Counted from the stretch's first letter, positions 26,369 through 36,011 are shown. The stretch: 43,597 bases of DNA from Desulfuromonadales bacterium (GCA_023701265.1 JAMPXI010000007.1:1-43597); one strand, 5' to 3'. The notes: generated by a model from the letters alone, not told the origin. Numbers and translations: made by a program.

Positions 26369-26812
26369 ATGCCAAGAGCGCAGGAGGGAGATCTGGTCAG
26401 GGTCATCTACCAGGGGACCCTGGAAGATGGCAGTGTTTTCGACAGTTCCGACGAGGATGAACCGTTGATGTTCGTCTTGGGCGAGGATTCAGTCCTCCCC
26501 GGATTCGAGAAAGCCATACTTGGCATGGAAATCGGCGAGCAGAAAACCGTGAGAGTCCCCCCCGAAGAGGGGTTCGGCATTCATCAGGAGAGACTTGTCG
26601 ACGAGTTCTCACTGGACTCGCTCCCCGAAGGGCTGCAACTGAAGATCGGCACTCAGCTCGAAATCACGGCTGAGGATGGCTCCCGCTTCCAGGTGGTCGT
26701 CACCGACATCCACAGTGGCAGGGCAACGCTGGACGCCAATCACCCTCTGGCAGGCCACGCCCTTATTTTTCACATTGAACTTCTCTCCATCGACCGGCCG
26801 ACGATCAATTGA
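26369..26812 (+). CDS. FKBP-type peptidyl-prolyl isomerase, SlyD/SlpA-like
   Basis: The protein has 147 residues from ATG 26369. The split FKBP domain is clear: VRVIYQGTLEDGSVFDSS, VLPGFEKAILGMEIGEQKTVRVPPEEGFG, then the inserted IF (chaperone) domain, and HPLAGHALIFHIELLSI at the end. It lacks the His-rich metal tail of SlyD, so it is SlpA-like. It isomerises prolyl bonds and assists folding in the cytoplasm. A G-rich stretch (26354-26360) upstream is a poor ribosome site. Confidence 0.92.
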   Translation: MPRAQEGDLVRVIYQGTLEDGSVFDSSDEDEPLMFVLGEDSVLPGFEKAILGMEIGEQKTVRVPPEEGFGIHQERLVDEFSLDSLPEGLQLKIGTQLEITAEDGSRFQVVVTDIHSGRATLDANHPLAGHALIFHIELLSIDRPTIN

Positions 26813-26871
26813 CCGTCATGACCGCTGCTCCCCTGCAACCCTGATTTTCTGAAATTTTTTACTGGATATTC

Positions 26872-26900
26872 TGGAAACCTGTGCTCTTCTCGGGTACAAT
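26872..26900 (+). promoter_or_regulatory. Predicted promoter of the small conserved gene
   Basis: The -35 is TGGAAA (26872-26877), the spacer is 17 bp and the -10 is TACAAT (26895-26900). The GTG start at 26881 lies upstream of the predicted transcript and was rejected. Confidence 0.45.
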
Positions 26901-26925
26901 GAAGAAGGACGAGAGGAGGCATGCC

Positions 26926-27123
26926 ATGATGATCCGAGTCATGTACAGTGACGGCAGGTTCGATGTGGTTAAACAGGCCGTACTCGATCAACTTCTGGAG
27001 AGAAACAGAGTCGCCAGCTTCAAACGCTCGAGCGGATGGGCCGTTGTAGGCCGTGACCCGGTTCGTGGCGTAGGGGGGTTCTCGTACCCTGGCTCAGACC
27101 GCCGCGAACGCGTTGCGGCCTGA
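26926..27123 (+). CDS. Small conserved protein of the GSU3473 type
   Basis: The 65-residue protein starts at ATG 26926, with AGGAGG 6 bases upstream. The core MIRVMYSDGRFDVVKQAVLD and FKRSSGWAVVGRDPVRG resembles a family of short proteins common in Geobacter and relatives. A predicted basic, mixed alpha/beta fold is consistent with nucleic-acid contact, but the function is unknown. It is convergent with the AddA-like gene with only 15 bp between. Confidence 0.75.
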   Translation: MMIRVMYSDGRFDVVKQAVLDQLLERNRVASFKRSSGWAVVGRDPVRGVGGFSYPGSDRRERVAA

Positions 27124-27138
27124 CCGCTGTCTTCCTGA

Positions 27139-30100
27139 TCAGTCAATCTCGCACCAGACATCGACCAGCGGGAAGTAGAGTGCCGCGCGCACTTCTCCCT
27201 GTGGTTTACGCAGCGCCATCAATTTTCTATAGTCATCGAGCTGAGATCGATATTGCTCACGCTCCCGTTCAAGGAACTCGCTGAAAGCTTCCTCCTTCCC
27301 CGGCACGCTCGTCTTGTAGTCGATCACCCAGCACACCCCTTCCCCGTCGACAAAGGTACGGTCAATGACCGCATGCACCGGTACGCCGTCAATGACCCCG
27401 GTCATCGCCAGTTCGCAGGCAGCGTCACCATGCGGGCCAAGGATCCAGCGCCCGCGAGGGCTGCTCAAGGTCCTCTCAAGAGCCGTCAGAGCCTGAGTCA
27501 GACAGGCGTCGATGCGCGTGCGCGGTACTCCGCCCCCCATCATCTCCTCATACAGGAACGACCGTTCGGTCACCAGCCGTTCGACCGGCCAATACTCCAG
27601 GCCATCCTGTGCCATACGTTCCAGCCGACCATGTACCGCCGTGCCGATGATGCGCCCTTCTTCAGTACGCAGCGACAAATCCAGTCGACGGGGTTCATGG
27701 TAACCGCTGCCGGAAGCGCGCCGACCACCGGGCAGAATGACCGGCAGGGATGCGGCCAACGACGGTTGTACCCAGACAGCCGGCAGACGTCGGATGCCCG
27801 GGTGCGCCGACACCTCTACCTGTTCCTTGGCGACCGCCAAAACGGAGAGCGACAGTTCTCCCGCCAGCGTTTTCCAGACGGCATTCAGCAGCGAACCGGC
27901 GGCCGGGGTTGCCAGTTCGCCAGCCTTGTCCATGGAGGTATGGCCGAGCACGTGCAGGGTGCGTTTGGCTCGAGTGGCGGCGACGTAGAACAGGCGCAGC
28001 GTTTCCAGGTTGTCTTTGTCCCGGTGAATTCCTGCCAGCGCCTGATAAGTCGGCTCCGGCTGGTCGCTGCCGGATGGCGGAATCGGCGCCAGCAGCAGGC
28101 CATGGTCGGGATCTTCCTGCCAGAGCAGCAGTGACGGGTCGCTTTTGCCAACCGTACGCCCCAAACCGGGAAGGATGACCGTGTCGAACTCAAGTCCCTT
28201 GGCCTTATGAATGGTCATCAGCTGCAACTCCGGGCCGGCCTCCGCGTCCGGCGCGGCGAACAGCCCGGCAAGGCGCTCGGCCAACGTTTCCAGGCACAGC
28301 AGGTCACCGCCGTCATCGAGTTCGTCGAGCAGGGCCAGGAACTGATCGACGTCGGTCAGGTCACTCGACGACAACCCCGCAGGCCCGCCCAGCGCCAGCC
28401 AGGTCGACTCCACCAGCCGGCGCAGCGGCAGCCGGCCCTTGCGGTTCACCGCCCCGGCAAGGAGGGGCGTAACCCGCTCCAGACGCCGGAGTCCCTCGGC
28501 GGACAGTCCCGCGAACAGCCCTTGCGGGGCGTGTGCCTCAGCCAGGCACTCCAAAAGAGTGCTCTCAGGGCGGTCAGCCACGAGCATGAGGAGGTCATCG
28601 AGTGACAATCCGCACCATGGTGCGCGCAGGACGGCCAGCCAGGCGACCCGGTCAGCCGGGTGCAGCAGTGCCCGGGTCAGTGCCAACAGATCCTGAATCG
28701 CCGGGCGGTCGCTGAGCGGGTCGATCTCCTGGGCCTGGAAGTGCAGGCCGGCGGCCTTGAGGGCCGGAACGATCGCTGCCAGATGGGTACGAGCGCGCAC
28801 CAGCACGGCGATAGTGCCGCCCGGCTGGTCCTGCCGGGCCTGGCGGATCAGTTCGACCACCCGGGCGGCTTCGGCCCGGTCGTCGCGCGGGGTGAAACAG
28901 GTGGCTGTCACCGCCGGCGAGGTCAGGGACGGACGGGTTGCCTCTGCCGGAACAAAGGGCACGGCACCGCGCACCAGGTCTTCGGCGACGGGAAAGAGTC
29001 CCTGGAAGAGCCGGTTGCACCAGTCGACCAAACCCATCTGGGAACGGAAATTGGCACTCAATGCAAGCGGGGCGAGGCTGATGTCGCCGATACCATGAGC
29101 CCGGGCACGCAGGTAGAGACCGACCTCGGCCTCGCGGAAGCGATAGATCGACTGCATCGGGTCGCCGACCAGAAACAGCGTGCGGCCGTCGCCGCGTTCC
29201 CAACCGGCGGTGAGGGTGGCCAACAGGTCGTACTGGGCGCGGGAGGTATCCTGGAACTCGTCGACCAGAATGTGGCGCAACCTTCCATCAAGCTGCAGGA
29301 GCAGCTCAGTAGGAGCCAGTTCGTCGCCAAGAGCGGCCAGGGCGCCGCGGGCAATCTCGACAAAATCGATCCGCCCGTGCTGACGGAAGGTGGTGCGCAG
29401 TTCGACCACGGCCAGCGGCAGCAATTCGATCAACGCGGCCAGCACCGCCCATTGCGGGTCGGTGTAAGCGAATTCCGGCAGCTTGCGCAATGTCTGCAAC
29501 CGCTCGGCACAGGCAGGATCAGCGCCCAGGTCATCGAGCTGCGCGGCCATGTGCCGCTTCATCTCCGCTTCGGGGGAACCGTTGCCGGGAGGGAAGCCAA
29601 GTTTGATGTTGAGCCCCCTGGGACTGCGCAGCTGGCCATCCCCGGTCAGCAGCAGGCTGGTGATTGCCAGCCAGGCCGGCAGGTCGTCCGCACCGGTGCC
29701 GGGAGGAGTGGAGCGATCAAGCAGAGGTGCCAGTGGATTGTCGGCACCCGCAGCATCCTCCAGATTGGCGGCCGCCCAGCGGCCGATATGCAGCAGTTCC
29801 GTCAGCCGCGCCGGGCCTAGTGCTGCGGCCGCATCGTCCAGGGCTTGACAAACGTAGTCTGCCAACACCCCTTCGAGAGCGGCGCGTGCCGTCGTTGTCC
29901 CACCCGGCTGCACATGGCGCAGCCACTGGTCGCGACGACCGAGCATGGCGACCAGCAGGTCGCGCAGCAGCGGCAAGCGGTTATCGAGATGACCGAGAAG
30001 CAACTGCAGCGCCGCACTCTCCGGGCCACTCCCCTCCAAACGCGCGCACAACCGCTCGGCTGCGTCGCGGTAAAGCTCGTCGGCATCCTCGGCGATTGCC

Positions 30101-30534
30101 GGCATCTCGCCAAAGCACGACAGATAAGGCATGCGCCGCACCAGCGCCGCACAGAGACCGTCGATGGTCAGCACCTGCAGCCGGGCCGGGTGCTCAAGCA
30201 GCCCCCAACCGCGTTCGCGGTCACGCGCCAAGGCCTGGCGGGCACGCTGCCAGGTCTCCACGGCATGCGCCTCGGCGGGGGGAGTTTCACTCTGGGCCCG
30301 CTCCAGGGCATCCAGCAACCGCTTGCGCATCTCCGCGGCGGCCTTGCGGGTGAAGGTGATCGCCAGGATTTCCTCGGGGGCGGCAACCACTGCCAACAGC
30401 GCCAGGATGCGCTGGATCAGCAGTTCGGTCTTCCCCGACCCGGCTGGCGCCTGGACGATGAATGAGCCGTCCACGGTGAGTGCCTGCCGGCGCGCCGCGC
30501 TATCGACAGGAACGATGCCGGGATCACAAGCCAT
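27139..30534 (-). CDS. AddA-like UvrD helicase/exonuclease
   Basis: The protein has 1131 residues from ATG 30534, whose start lies in the last codons of the AddB-like gene (11-bp overlap); the longer frame overlaps further and was rejected. Helicase motifs are QAPAGSGKTELL (28-39), ITFTRKAAAEM, HILVDEFQDTSRAQYDLL, GDPMQSIYRFREAE, LMTIHKAKGLEFDTV and VAATRAK. A C-terminal PD-(D/E)XK nuclease follows (AVIDRTFVDGEG, VIDYKTS). With its partner it probably unwinds and resects double-strand DNA ends for RecA loading, replacing RecBCD. Confidence 0.93.
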   Translation of the reverse strand: MACDPGIVPVDSAARRQALTVDGSFIVQAPAGSGKTELLIQRILALLAVVAAPEEILAITFTRKAAAEMRKRLLDALERAQSETPPAEAHAVETWQRARQALARDRERGWGLLEHPARLQVLTIDGLCAALVRRMPYLSCFGEMPAIAEDADELYRDAAERLCARLEGSGPESAALQLLLGHLDNRLPLLRDLLVAMLGRRDQWLRHVQPGGTTTARAALEGVLADYVCQALDDAAAALGPARLTELLHIGRWAAANLEDAAGADNPLAPLLDRSTPPGTGADDLPAWLAITSLLLTGDGQLRSPRGLNIKLGFPPGNGSPEAEMKRHMAAQLDDLGADPACAERLQTLRKLPEFAYTDPQWAVLAALIELLPLAVVELRTTFRQHGRIDFVEIARGALAALGDELAPTELLLQLDGRLRHILVDEFQDTSRAQYDLLATLTAGWERGDGRTLFLVGDPMQSIYRFREAEVGLYLRARAHGIGDISLAPLALSANFRSQMGLVDWCNRLFQGLFPVAEDLVRGAVPFVPAEATRPSLTSPAVTATCFTPRDDRAEAARVVELIRQARQDQPGGTIAVLVRARTHLAAIVPALKAAGLHFQAQEIDPLSDRPAIQDLLALTRALLHPADRVAWLAVLRAPWCGLSLDDLLMLVADRPESTLLECLAEAHAPQGLFAGLSAEGLRRLERVTPLLAGAVNRKGRLPLRRLVESTWLALGGPAGLSSSDLTDVDQFLALLDELDDGGDLLCLETLAERLAGLFAAPDAEAGPELQLMTIHKAKGLEFDTVILPGLGRTVGKSDPSLLLWQEDPDHGLLLAPIPPSGSDQPEPTYQALAGIHRDKDNLETLRLFYVAATRAKRTLHVLGHTSMDKAGELATPAAGSLLNAVWKTLAGELSLSVLAVAKEQVEVSAHPGIRRLPAVWVQPSLAASLPVILPGGRRASGSGYHEPRRLDLSLRTEEGRIIGTAVHGRLERMAQDGLEYWPVERLVTERSFLYEEMMGGGVPRTRIDACLTQALTALERTLSSPRGRWILGPHGDAACELAMTGVIDGVPVHAVIDRTFVDGEGVCWVIDYKTSVPGKEEAFSEFLEREREQYRSQLDDYRKLMALRKPQGEVRAALYFPLVDVWCEID

Positions 30535-33196
30535 TGTCACCCTCCCCTGTCCCGCCCGCCGGGCCACTCTCCAGGATGCGGCAGAGCGGGACGAGATCAC
30601 AGTACCGGCAGGTCTTGCGGCGCTCGACCGGATCGACCGTGGCCACGCCATTGGCAAAGGCATCGCCAAGCGTTGTCAGAGTCGTGCGCCAGTGCGCGCA
30701 AAGCTCGCTGAAATTCGCCCAGCCTCGCTCTGCGAGCAGCTTTTGCAGCGCCTTCTCCGGAGCGGGCCAGAGTCCTTCTGTCGCCGCCAGACCACGAAAA
30801 CCGCGCTCTTTGCGGCGGCTGCGAACCACCGCAAACAGCACAGCGCCAACGGACTCGGCACCGGCACCGACGCAGTAGATCGGCAGTTGCGGTTCGGTCA
30901 GCCGTTCGTCGCACCACTGCGCGACCTGGGCCGAACCGGTTTTGTAGTCGATCACGGCCACCCGCCCATCAGCCAGACGGTCGATGCGATCAACCCGGGT
31001 GGTGATGGTCAGACGCCCAAGCGTCTCGACATGCTGCTTTTCGATCTCGACAATTTCAAAGGGCGACCGTTGCACCTCCTCGACCAGCCACTCGCGTGTC
31101 AGGCCGATCAGACGGGTCAATTCGAGTTGACGCTGGCGGGGGGGGATGTCGCACCGGCGCTCCCGTTCCAGGCGCGCAATGGCCTGTTCGGCGCAGGCTT
31201 GCAGACGGCCGGCCAGCTCCTCGTGGGACAGGCCCCGCAACTCGGCCTGAGAGCGGACGTCCTGCCAGAATTTCTCCAGGGCGACGTGGATCAGGCTGCC
31301 GCGGGCCATCTCGTCGAGTCCCACATCGGGGGCGTCGAGTTGCCGTGCCCGCAGACGATGATGGGCAAAGGCCCGGAAGGGACAGAGCGCCTGGTCCTTG
31401 AGGATCCCGGTCCCGCCGGCAAACGGCTTGCGGGTCGTGAGCGGTGTCGCCATGGCATCGTCCATGATTTCCAGCGGAGCGCTGCCGCTGCTGATGACGC
31501 GCGCCGGGTCAACGGAAATCAGGGGCGGCAAGGCAGCAGCGGACAACCCACGCAGCAGCGGGCTGGGGCGCTGCGGACCGCCATCGACCTGACGCGGCCA
31601 GCTGAGGATGACCGTCGGCGCGGCGGCAAACAGGCGGCGGCTGACCTTGGCGGCAAACTCTCCCTCACGCAGCGCATCGGCGTGGGGCATGTGCAAACGG
31701 CTCTGCAGGGCCAGGGGGATAAACGGGTTGGGGCGAGGCGGTGCCGGCAGAGCCCCTTCGTGCAGGCCGAGAATCCACAGGGCGTCGAAGGTAAATCCGG
31801 AGGCCTCCAGCATGCCGAGAACCTGGACGCGCGTTTCGGCACCTTCCGGCTGAAAAACCGCCGCAGTGGCAAGGCGCTGCAGCAGCGCCAGAGCCTCGCC
31901 GCGGCTGATCGGCGATGACACCCGGTCGAGAGCCGCCAGTTGGCCGAGCAGATCCTTGACGTGACGTACCGCCTGAAACTCCCGGCTGTGCAGGCCACGC
32001 CCTCCCGGCCAGCCGCAGGCTTCGAGCAGCAGGGCAAACTGTTCGCTCCACTCTCCGGGGAGACGACGGCGCCGGTCATGGCGTTCGGCACTGATGGCTG
32101 CGATCACATCCGCCATCCGCGACACCCCGGGGAGACGTCGCAACGCCCGCTGCAGTGCAGCCAGCGGCCATGAGCTGCGACCGCGCCGGCGAAGCTCCCG
32201 ATCGGCACAGGCACGCGCCGCCCACTCATGAACCGCGCCGGACAGATAGGGAGAACGCAGCAGCCAGCCGAGTTCCTCGATCCGCAGCGGGTCGGCAATC
32301 GCCAGCAGGCGAAGAGCAGCGCTCACCACCCCTTCGCGGGCCAGGGGGGTTCCCAGCGACAGGGTAAACGGCTCGGGGCCGTCATCGCCGGCCAGGCAGC
32401 CGGACGGATCGAATTCAGTACGGAAAATCCGCTCGATCAGTGACTGATAATCATTCAGCTGCGGCACCACCACGCCAATGGTCGCCTGTGGCTGCGCGGT
32501 CAGCAGTGCCCGCGCCCAGCAGGCACAGGCGCGCACCTCCTCGGCAGGATCAGGACAGGGCCATACGGCCGGAGGGATAACTGCTGCGACAGGTTCAGCG
32601 TCCCAGGAAGACACCGTGCATCCTCGCGCTGTCAAACTGCGGCACAATTCGGCCGTGGCCGGCGTCAGGTCATCGAAGCCGGCCAGGACCAGCTGCGGCG
32701 GCACGCGCAGGGTGCCATCCACAACGGCGGCCGTAACCACGCGCAGAGCACTGCCGCGGTCGAGCCAGCCCTCCCTGCCGGCACGCTCCTGCCAGAGCGA
32801 GCGCCAGCGCAGAAATGCCGCGGCATCCTCATCGCCATCCATTGAGGTGAAATCGGCACGATAACTCTCCAGCAGCAGCTGTGCCTCGCGCGCCCGGCCG
32901 GCGGTCTGCGGCAACTGTAGCAGGTCGCGCTTCACCGACGCGGCATCGGCGGCAATCACCAGTTCCCAGCTGCGCTGCAATTGACCATCAGTAAGGAGCG
33001 AGCTTTCGCGCCGCAGCAGATGCAACTGGCGAGTCACCCACGCCGAGAGGCTGAGGATGGCCGGACTTGGCCAGACCGCAAGCCCCGCCGCCACCTGTCG
33101 CTGATCGAACTGGCGCACCAACTGCCGGGCCAGCCGTTTGTTGGCGGTCAGGACGGTCCCGCCGGCGGCGGCTATGTCGAGGGGGTCATTGGTCAT
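30524..33196 (-). CDS. AddB-like nuclease (TIGR03623-like), partner of the helicase
   Basis: This 890-residue protein is a probable DNA repair protein of the TIGR03623 kind, usually next to a UvrD helicase. A degraded helicase-like N-terminal part is followed by a C-terminal PD-(D/E)XK nuclease domain (TTRVDRIDRLADGRVAVIDYKTGS). Cysteines in QALCPFRA and CRYCDLVPLC match the AddB-type iron-sulfur site. It starts 6 bp after the VanZ gene and overlaps the helicase gene, so the three form an operon. Confidence 0.9.
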   Translation of the reverse strand: MTNDPLDIAAAGGTVLTANKRLARQLVRQFDQRQVAAGLAVWPSPAILSLSAWVTRQLHLLRRESSLLTDGQLQRSWELVIAADAASVKRDLLQLPQTAGRAREAQLLLESYRADFTSMDGDEDAAAFLRWRSLWQERAGREGWLDRGSALRVVTAAVVDGTLRVPPQLVLAGFDDLTPATAELCRSLTARGCTVSSWDAEPVAAVIPPAVWPCPDPAEEVRACACWARALLTAQPQATIGVVVPQLNDYQSLIERIFRTEFDPSGCLAGDDGPEPFTLSLGTPLAREGVVSAALRLLAIADPLRIEELGWLLRSPYLSGAVHEWAARACADRELRRRGRSSWPLAALQRALRRLPGVSRMADVIAAISAERHDRRRRLPGEWSEQFALLLEACGWPGGRGLHSREFQAVRHVKDLLGQLAALDRVSSPISRGEALALLQRLATAAVFQPEGAETRVQVLGMLEASGFTFDALWILGLHEGALPAPPRPNPFIPLALQSRLHMPHADALREGEFAAKVSRRLFAAAPTVILSWPRQVDGGPQRPSPLLRGLSAAALPPLISVDPARVISSGSAPLEIMDDAMATPLTTRKPFAGGTGILKDQALCPFRAFAHHRLRARQLDAPDVGLDEMARGSLIHVALEKFWQDVRSQAELRGLSHEELAGRLQACAEQAIARLERERRCDIPPRQRQLELTRLIGLTREWLVEEVQRSPFEIVEIEKQHVETLGRLTITTRVDRIDRLADGRVAVIDYKTGSAQVAQWCDERLTEPQLPIYCVGAGAESVGAVLFAVVRSRRKERGFRGLAATEGLWPAPEKALQKLLAERGWANFSELCAHWRTTLTTLGDAFANGVATVDPVERRKTCRYCDLVPLCRILESGPAGGTGEGDNGL

Positions 33197-33202
33197 TTGC
33201 CA

Positions 33203-33610
33203 TCAAAATCGCCTGTTGATGTGACGAAATAAGACACATGCGACCAGGGCACCAAAACCGTTGGCCAGCAGATCGGCAACTTCCCATTGCCGGCCGGCTT
33301 CCATCGCCCACTGCAACCCCTCTAAAAGCAGACCATAGGAGGCACAGACCATCCAGGCAACGGTCAGCAGCCGGGGGGAGACCGCGTACCAGGTGGTCAG
33401 GGCCCGAATCAGCAGGAAAGTGAGGATGACGTAGGCGGCAAAATGATTGAACTTGTCCCAGCCCAAAAGGCCGGAGGGAGCCCTGATATCGGGGGCAAGG
33501 GAAAAAAACGCGAGGGCGGAGGCCCAGATAAGCAGAGCAGCGAGACGCAGCCGGACGTTGATGCGGTTGACTGCGTTATTGCTGTCGGCACGCGGGGGGA
33601 GACAGAACAT
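33203..33610 (-). CDS. VanZ family membrane protein
   Basis: The 135-residue protein has four predicted membrane segments and the VanZ family core: GLLGWDKFNHFAAYVILTFLL, then YGLLLEGLQW and DLLANGFGALVA. VanZ proteins are small membrane proteins of unclear role, named for a teicoplanin-resistance accessory. No good ribosome site precedes ATG 33610, so the start may be a little downstream. It is the first gene of the AddB/AddA unit. Confidence 0.85.
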   Translation of the reverse strand: MFCLPPRADSNNAVNRINVRLRLAALLIWASALAFFSLAPDIRAPSGLLGWDKFNHFAAYVILTFLLIRALTTWYAVSPRLLTVAWMVCASYGLLLEGLQWAMEAGRQWEVADLLANGFGALVACVLFRHINRRF

Positions 33611-33648
33611 GCCAACAAGGTAGCGTATTCATGGCGACAAGGAAAGTC

Positions 33649-34323
33649 TCAGGCTTTTCCCTCTGCCACGACCTGCCCGTCCTTCAGGAAGATGGTCCGG
33701 TCCGTATAGGCACAGTTGTCCGGATTGTGCGTCACCATGACCACGGTCTGACCACCATCGTTCAACTCCCTGAACAGGGCCATAACCTCGTCGCTCGTTT
33801 TGGAATCCAGGTTGCCCGTCGGCTCGTCGGCAAGGATGATCTGCGGTTGGTTGACAATCGCCCTGGCGATCGCCACCCGTTCCTGTTCACCGCCGGAAAG
33901 CTGGCTTGGCAGCCGATCCAGCTTGGCGCCCAACCCTACCCGTTCGAGCGCCCCCCTGGCCGCCTCATGTTTCGCACTTCGGCTCAGGGGAGCAATCGCC
34001 AGGGGAAGCATGACGTTCTCCAACGCGGTCAGATAGGGGATCAGGTGAAAGGACTGGAACACGAAGCCGAGGTTTTGCGCCCGGAAGTCCGCCAGTTTCT
34101 CTCCGGGCAGGGCATAGAGCCTGACGCCGGCCATCTCCACCTCTCCGGAGGTAGGGTGATTCATGCCGCCCAGCACCGACAGCAAGGTGCTCTTGCCGGA
34201 CCCTGACTGCCCCATGATGCTGACGAATTCACCCGGCTCGATGGCAAGGTCGATGCCGCGCAGCGCCTCGACGGTTTCCTCGCCGCTCGTATAATGTTTG
34301 CTCAGGTCGGTTATCTTGATCAT
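33649..34323 (-). CDS. ABC transporter ATPase, MacB/LolD-like, of the metal cluster
   Basis: The protein has 224 residues from ATG 34323, preceded by AAGGGAG; the longer frame overlaps the permease and was rejected. Walker A is GQSGSGKST (38-46), signature [14 protein letters not shown], Walker [15 protein letters not shown]-loop VTHNPD. It powers the permease 13 bp upstream. Such ATPases drive mechanotransmission-type (type VII) ABC systems. In the P19/FTR1 cluster of Campylobacter the same ATPase/FtsX/DUF2318 set occurs; here its role is inferred from neighbours. Confidence 0.92.
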   Translation of the reverse strand: MIKITDLSKHYTSGEETVEALRGIDLAIEPGEFVSIMGQSGSGKSTLLSVLGGMNHPTSGEVEMAGVRLYALPGEKLADFRAQNLGFVFQSFHLIPYLTALENVMLPLAIAPLSRSAKHEAARGALERVGLGAKLDRLPSQLSGGEQERVAIARAIVNQPQIILADEPTGNLDSKTSDEVMALFRELNDGGQTVVMVTHNPDNCAYTDRTIFLKDGQVVAEGKA

Positions 34324-34336
34324 CGTATTTTCTCCC

Positions 34337-35497
34337 TTACAAGGCGCGCAGCGCTTCGGTCGGATCGAGTCTGCTGGCGTGGAGGGCAGGATAGAGACTC
34401 GCCAGCACACCGACCAGCAGTGCCAGGGTGACGGAGCCGCCGGCGACCATGGCATCCCAGGCCAACAGGGCATCCTTGCTCTCCGCCATGAACGGCAGGA
34501 CCAGTTTGGCGGCCCCCATCCCCGAGGCGTATCCGAGCAGTCCGGCCAGCAGACTGACCAGCAGCGCTTCCAGCAGGATGATGCGCATGATGTGACTCTG
34601 GCGGAAGCCGATAGCGCGAAATACGCCGATTTCGGTGGTGCGCTCGTTGACGCTTCCCATCATGGTGACAAAGACGATCAGGGCGCCGATGAACACCACC
34701 ACCGCCGCCACCCCGAAAGCGAAACGGCGAAACTGGTCGAGGGCATGCAGGCGCGATTCGACCACCTGCTGGATGGCGCTGACCCTGGCGTCGGGGAGCT
34801 TTTCGGCAATCTGCACGACCATGTCGCCGATGGGGCAACCCGAGCAGAGCGCCGCAACCTCGACCAGGGTGATCTTCCCTTCCTTCCCCAACAGCTGCTG
34901 CGCCTTTTTGAGCGGGGCGAAAACCAGGGCGTCGTCCTGGGAGCCGGTCTGCTCAAGGACGCCGGCCACCTTGAACGTCTCGCCGTTCAGTTCGACCTTG
35001 TCGCCGGACATGACCTCCAGGGCATTGGCAGCTTCGCTGCCCAGCAGCACCTCGCTGTCATTTCGGGGCGCCTCGCCGAAGATCTGCCACCACTGCTTCA
35101 TGCGCAATTCGCTATCGAAATCGACCCCGACCAGCAGCACATCCCGTTCCCCGGCCCTGATCCCACCGAGAACCTTCGGGGAGACCGCGGAAATATTCCG
35201 GCTGTTCTGTATCGTATGAATCCGGGCCAGGTCCTCTTCCCGGATTTCCCGCTGGTCGAAGGAAACGCCGCCAAGGCTGATACCGCCATAGGTCATGGAG
35301 AGGTCGTTGCTGCGCGGCGTGATCAGGATATTCGCCCCGAACTCGTCCATCTTCCGTTCGATATCGCCAGACATCGATTTGGTCAGGGTCACCAGGGTGA
35401 CGATGGTGGCGATCCCCACCATCAGGCCGATGGTCAGAAACGCCATCTTCGCCTTGCGGCGCCGCAGATTGTTGATGGCAATGTTATGCAGTTTCAT
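34337..35497 (-). CDS. MacB/FtsX-type ABC permease with periplasmic CxxC
   Basis: The 386-residue permease has one membrane helix near residues 18-40, a large periplasmic domain (about 45-265), then three C-terminal helices, the MacB/FtsX pattern. The periplasmic part has ALCSGCPIGDM, placing Cys218 and Cys221 in a CxxC motif, unusual for drug-type MacB and possibly metal- or redox-related. The start is ATG 35497 with GAGG 8 bases upstream. It lies 21 bp after the DUF2318 gene and 13 bp before the ATPase gene. Only one permease is present, whereas the P19 clusters carry two. Confidence 0.88.
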   Translation of the reverse strand: MKLHNIAINNLRRRKAKMAFLTIGLMVGIATIVTLVTLTKSMSGDIERKMDEFGANILITPRSNDLSMTYGGISLGGVSFDQREIREEDLARIHTIQNSRNISAVSPKVLGGIRAGERDVLLVGVDFDSELRMKQWWQIFGEAPRNDSEVLLGSEAANALEVMSGDKVELNGETFKVAGVLEQTGSQDDALVFAPLKKAQQLLGKEGKITLVEVAALCSGCPIGDMVVQIAEKLPDARVSAIQQVVESRLHALDQFRRFAFGVAAVVVFIGALIVFVTMMGSVNERTTEIGVFRAIGFRQSHIMRIILLEALLVSLLAGLLGYASGMGAAKLVLPFMAESKDALLAWDAMVAGGSVTLALLVGVLASLYPALHASRLDPTEALRAL

Positions 35498-35518
35498 GTC
35501 GTCTGGCCTCGCAATGAG

Positions 35519-35992
35519 CTAAAAGAACCGACCGCCCGCGGCCAGTTCGCTTGCCTGAATGACGATGTTTGCACCATTCTGAGCGAAATTGAGCTGCGAC
35601 GGATTGCAGCCGCCACCACCAGTCCGGCCGATCTTGTTGGTGGCGAATTTCTGGTTGCAGTTGCGGCAGATCATGAAATCCCCTTCCTGAAAGTACCCCT
35701 TCTTCTCCTGGAAACAGACGTCGCAGGCGTCGAAGGCGACATGAAAGGCGCCGTCGGTTCCCTTGACCACGAAAAACTTGATCTCCTTGCCGTCGGTTAC
35801 ATACCGGTAGTGGTGAGCCTTGCCGTCGGCAACCGGTGCCGCCATGATAGAAACCTCGCCATTGACCGGCTTGACCACATCGCTGTTGCCGAACCCCGGA
35901 AAGTTGAAAGCGAACACGGAACCGACACCGAACAGCACCGCGATAATGATGAAACCGGTCCACTTGATAATTACTGGATTTGCCTTGCGCAT
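35519..35992 (-). CDS. DUF2318 domain protein, membrane-anchored
   Basis: The 157-residue protein has one N-terminal membrane helix (about 9-29) and a DUF2318 domain. Cys pairs are CDVC (90-93) and CRNC (109-112), with another Cys at 129 in GGGGCNPSQ. The cysteines suggest metal or iron-sulfur binding. DUF2318 proteins accompany FTR1/P19 iron uptake and FtsX-type permeases. GGGAG precedes ATG 35992. It sits between the HMA gene (19 bp) and the permease (21 bp). Confidence 0.88.
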   Translation of the reverse strand: MRKANPVIIKWTGFIIIAVLFGVGSVFAFNFPGFGNSDVVKPVNGEVSIMAAPVADGKAHHYRYVTDGKEIKFFVVKGTDGAFHVAFDACDVCFQEKKGYFQEGDFMICRNCNQKFATNKIGRTGGGGCNPSQLNFAQNGANIVIQASELAAGGRFF

Positions 35993-36011
35993 GGTGACTT
36001 CTCCCGTTGGT

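Noticed and set aside
30131-31918. 595-residue open frame on plus
   Set aside because: Antisense to the AddA/AddB-like genes, which have clear helicase and nuclease motifs; composition is typical of a shadow frame.
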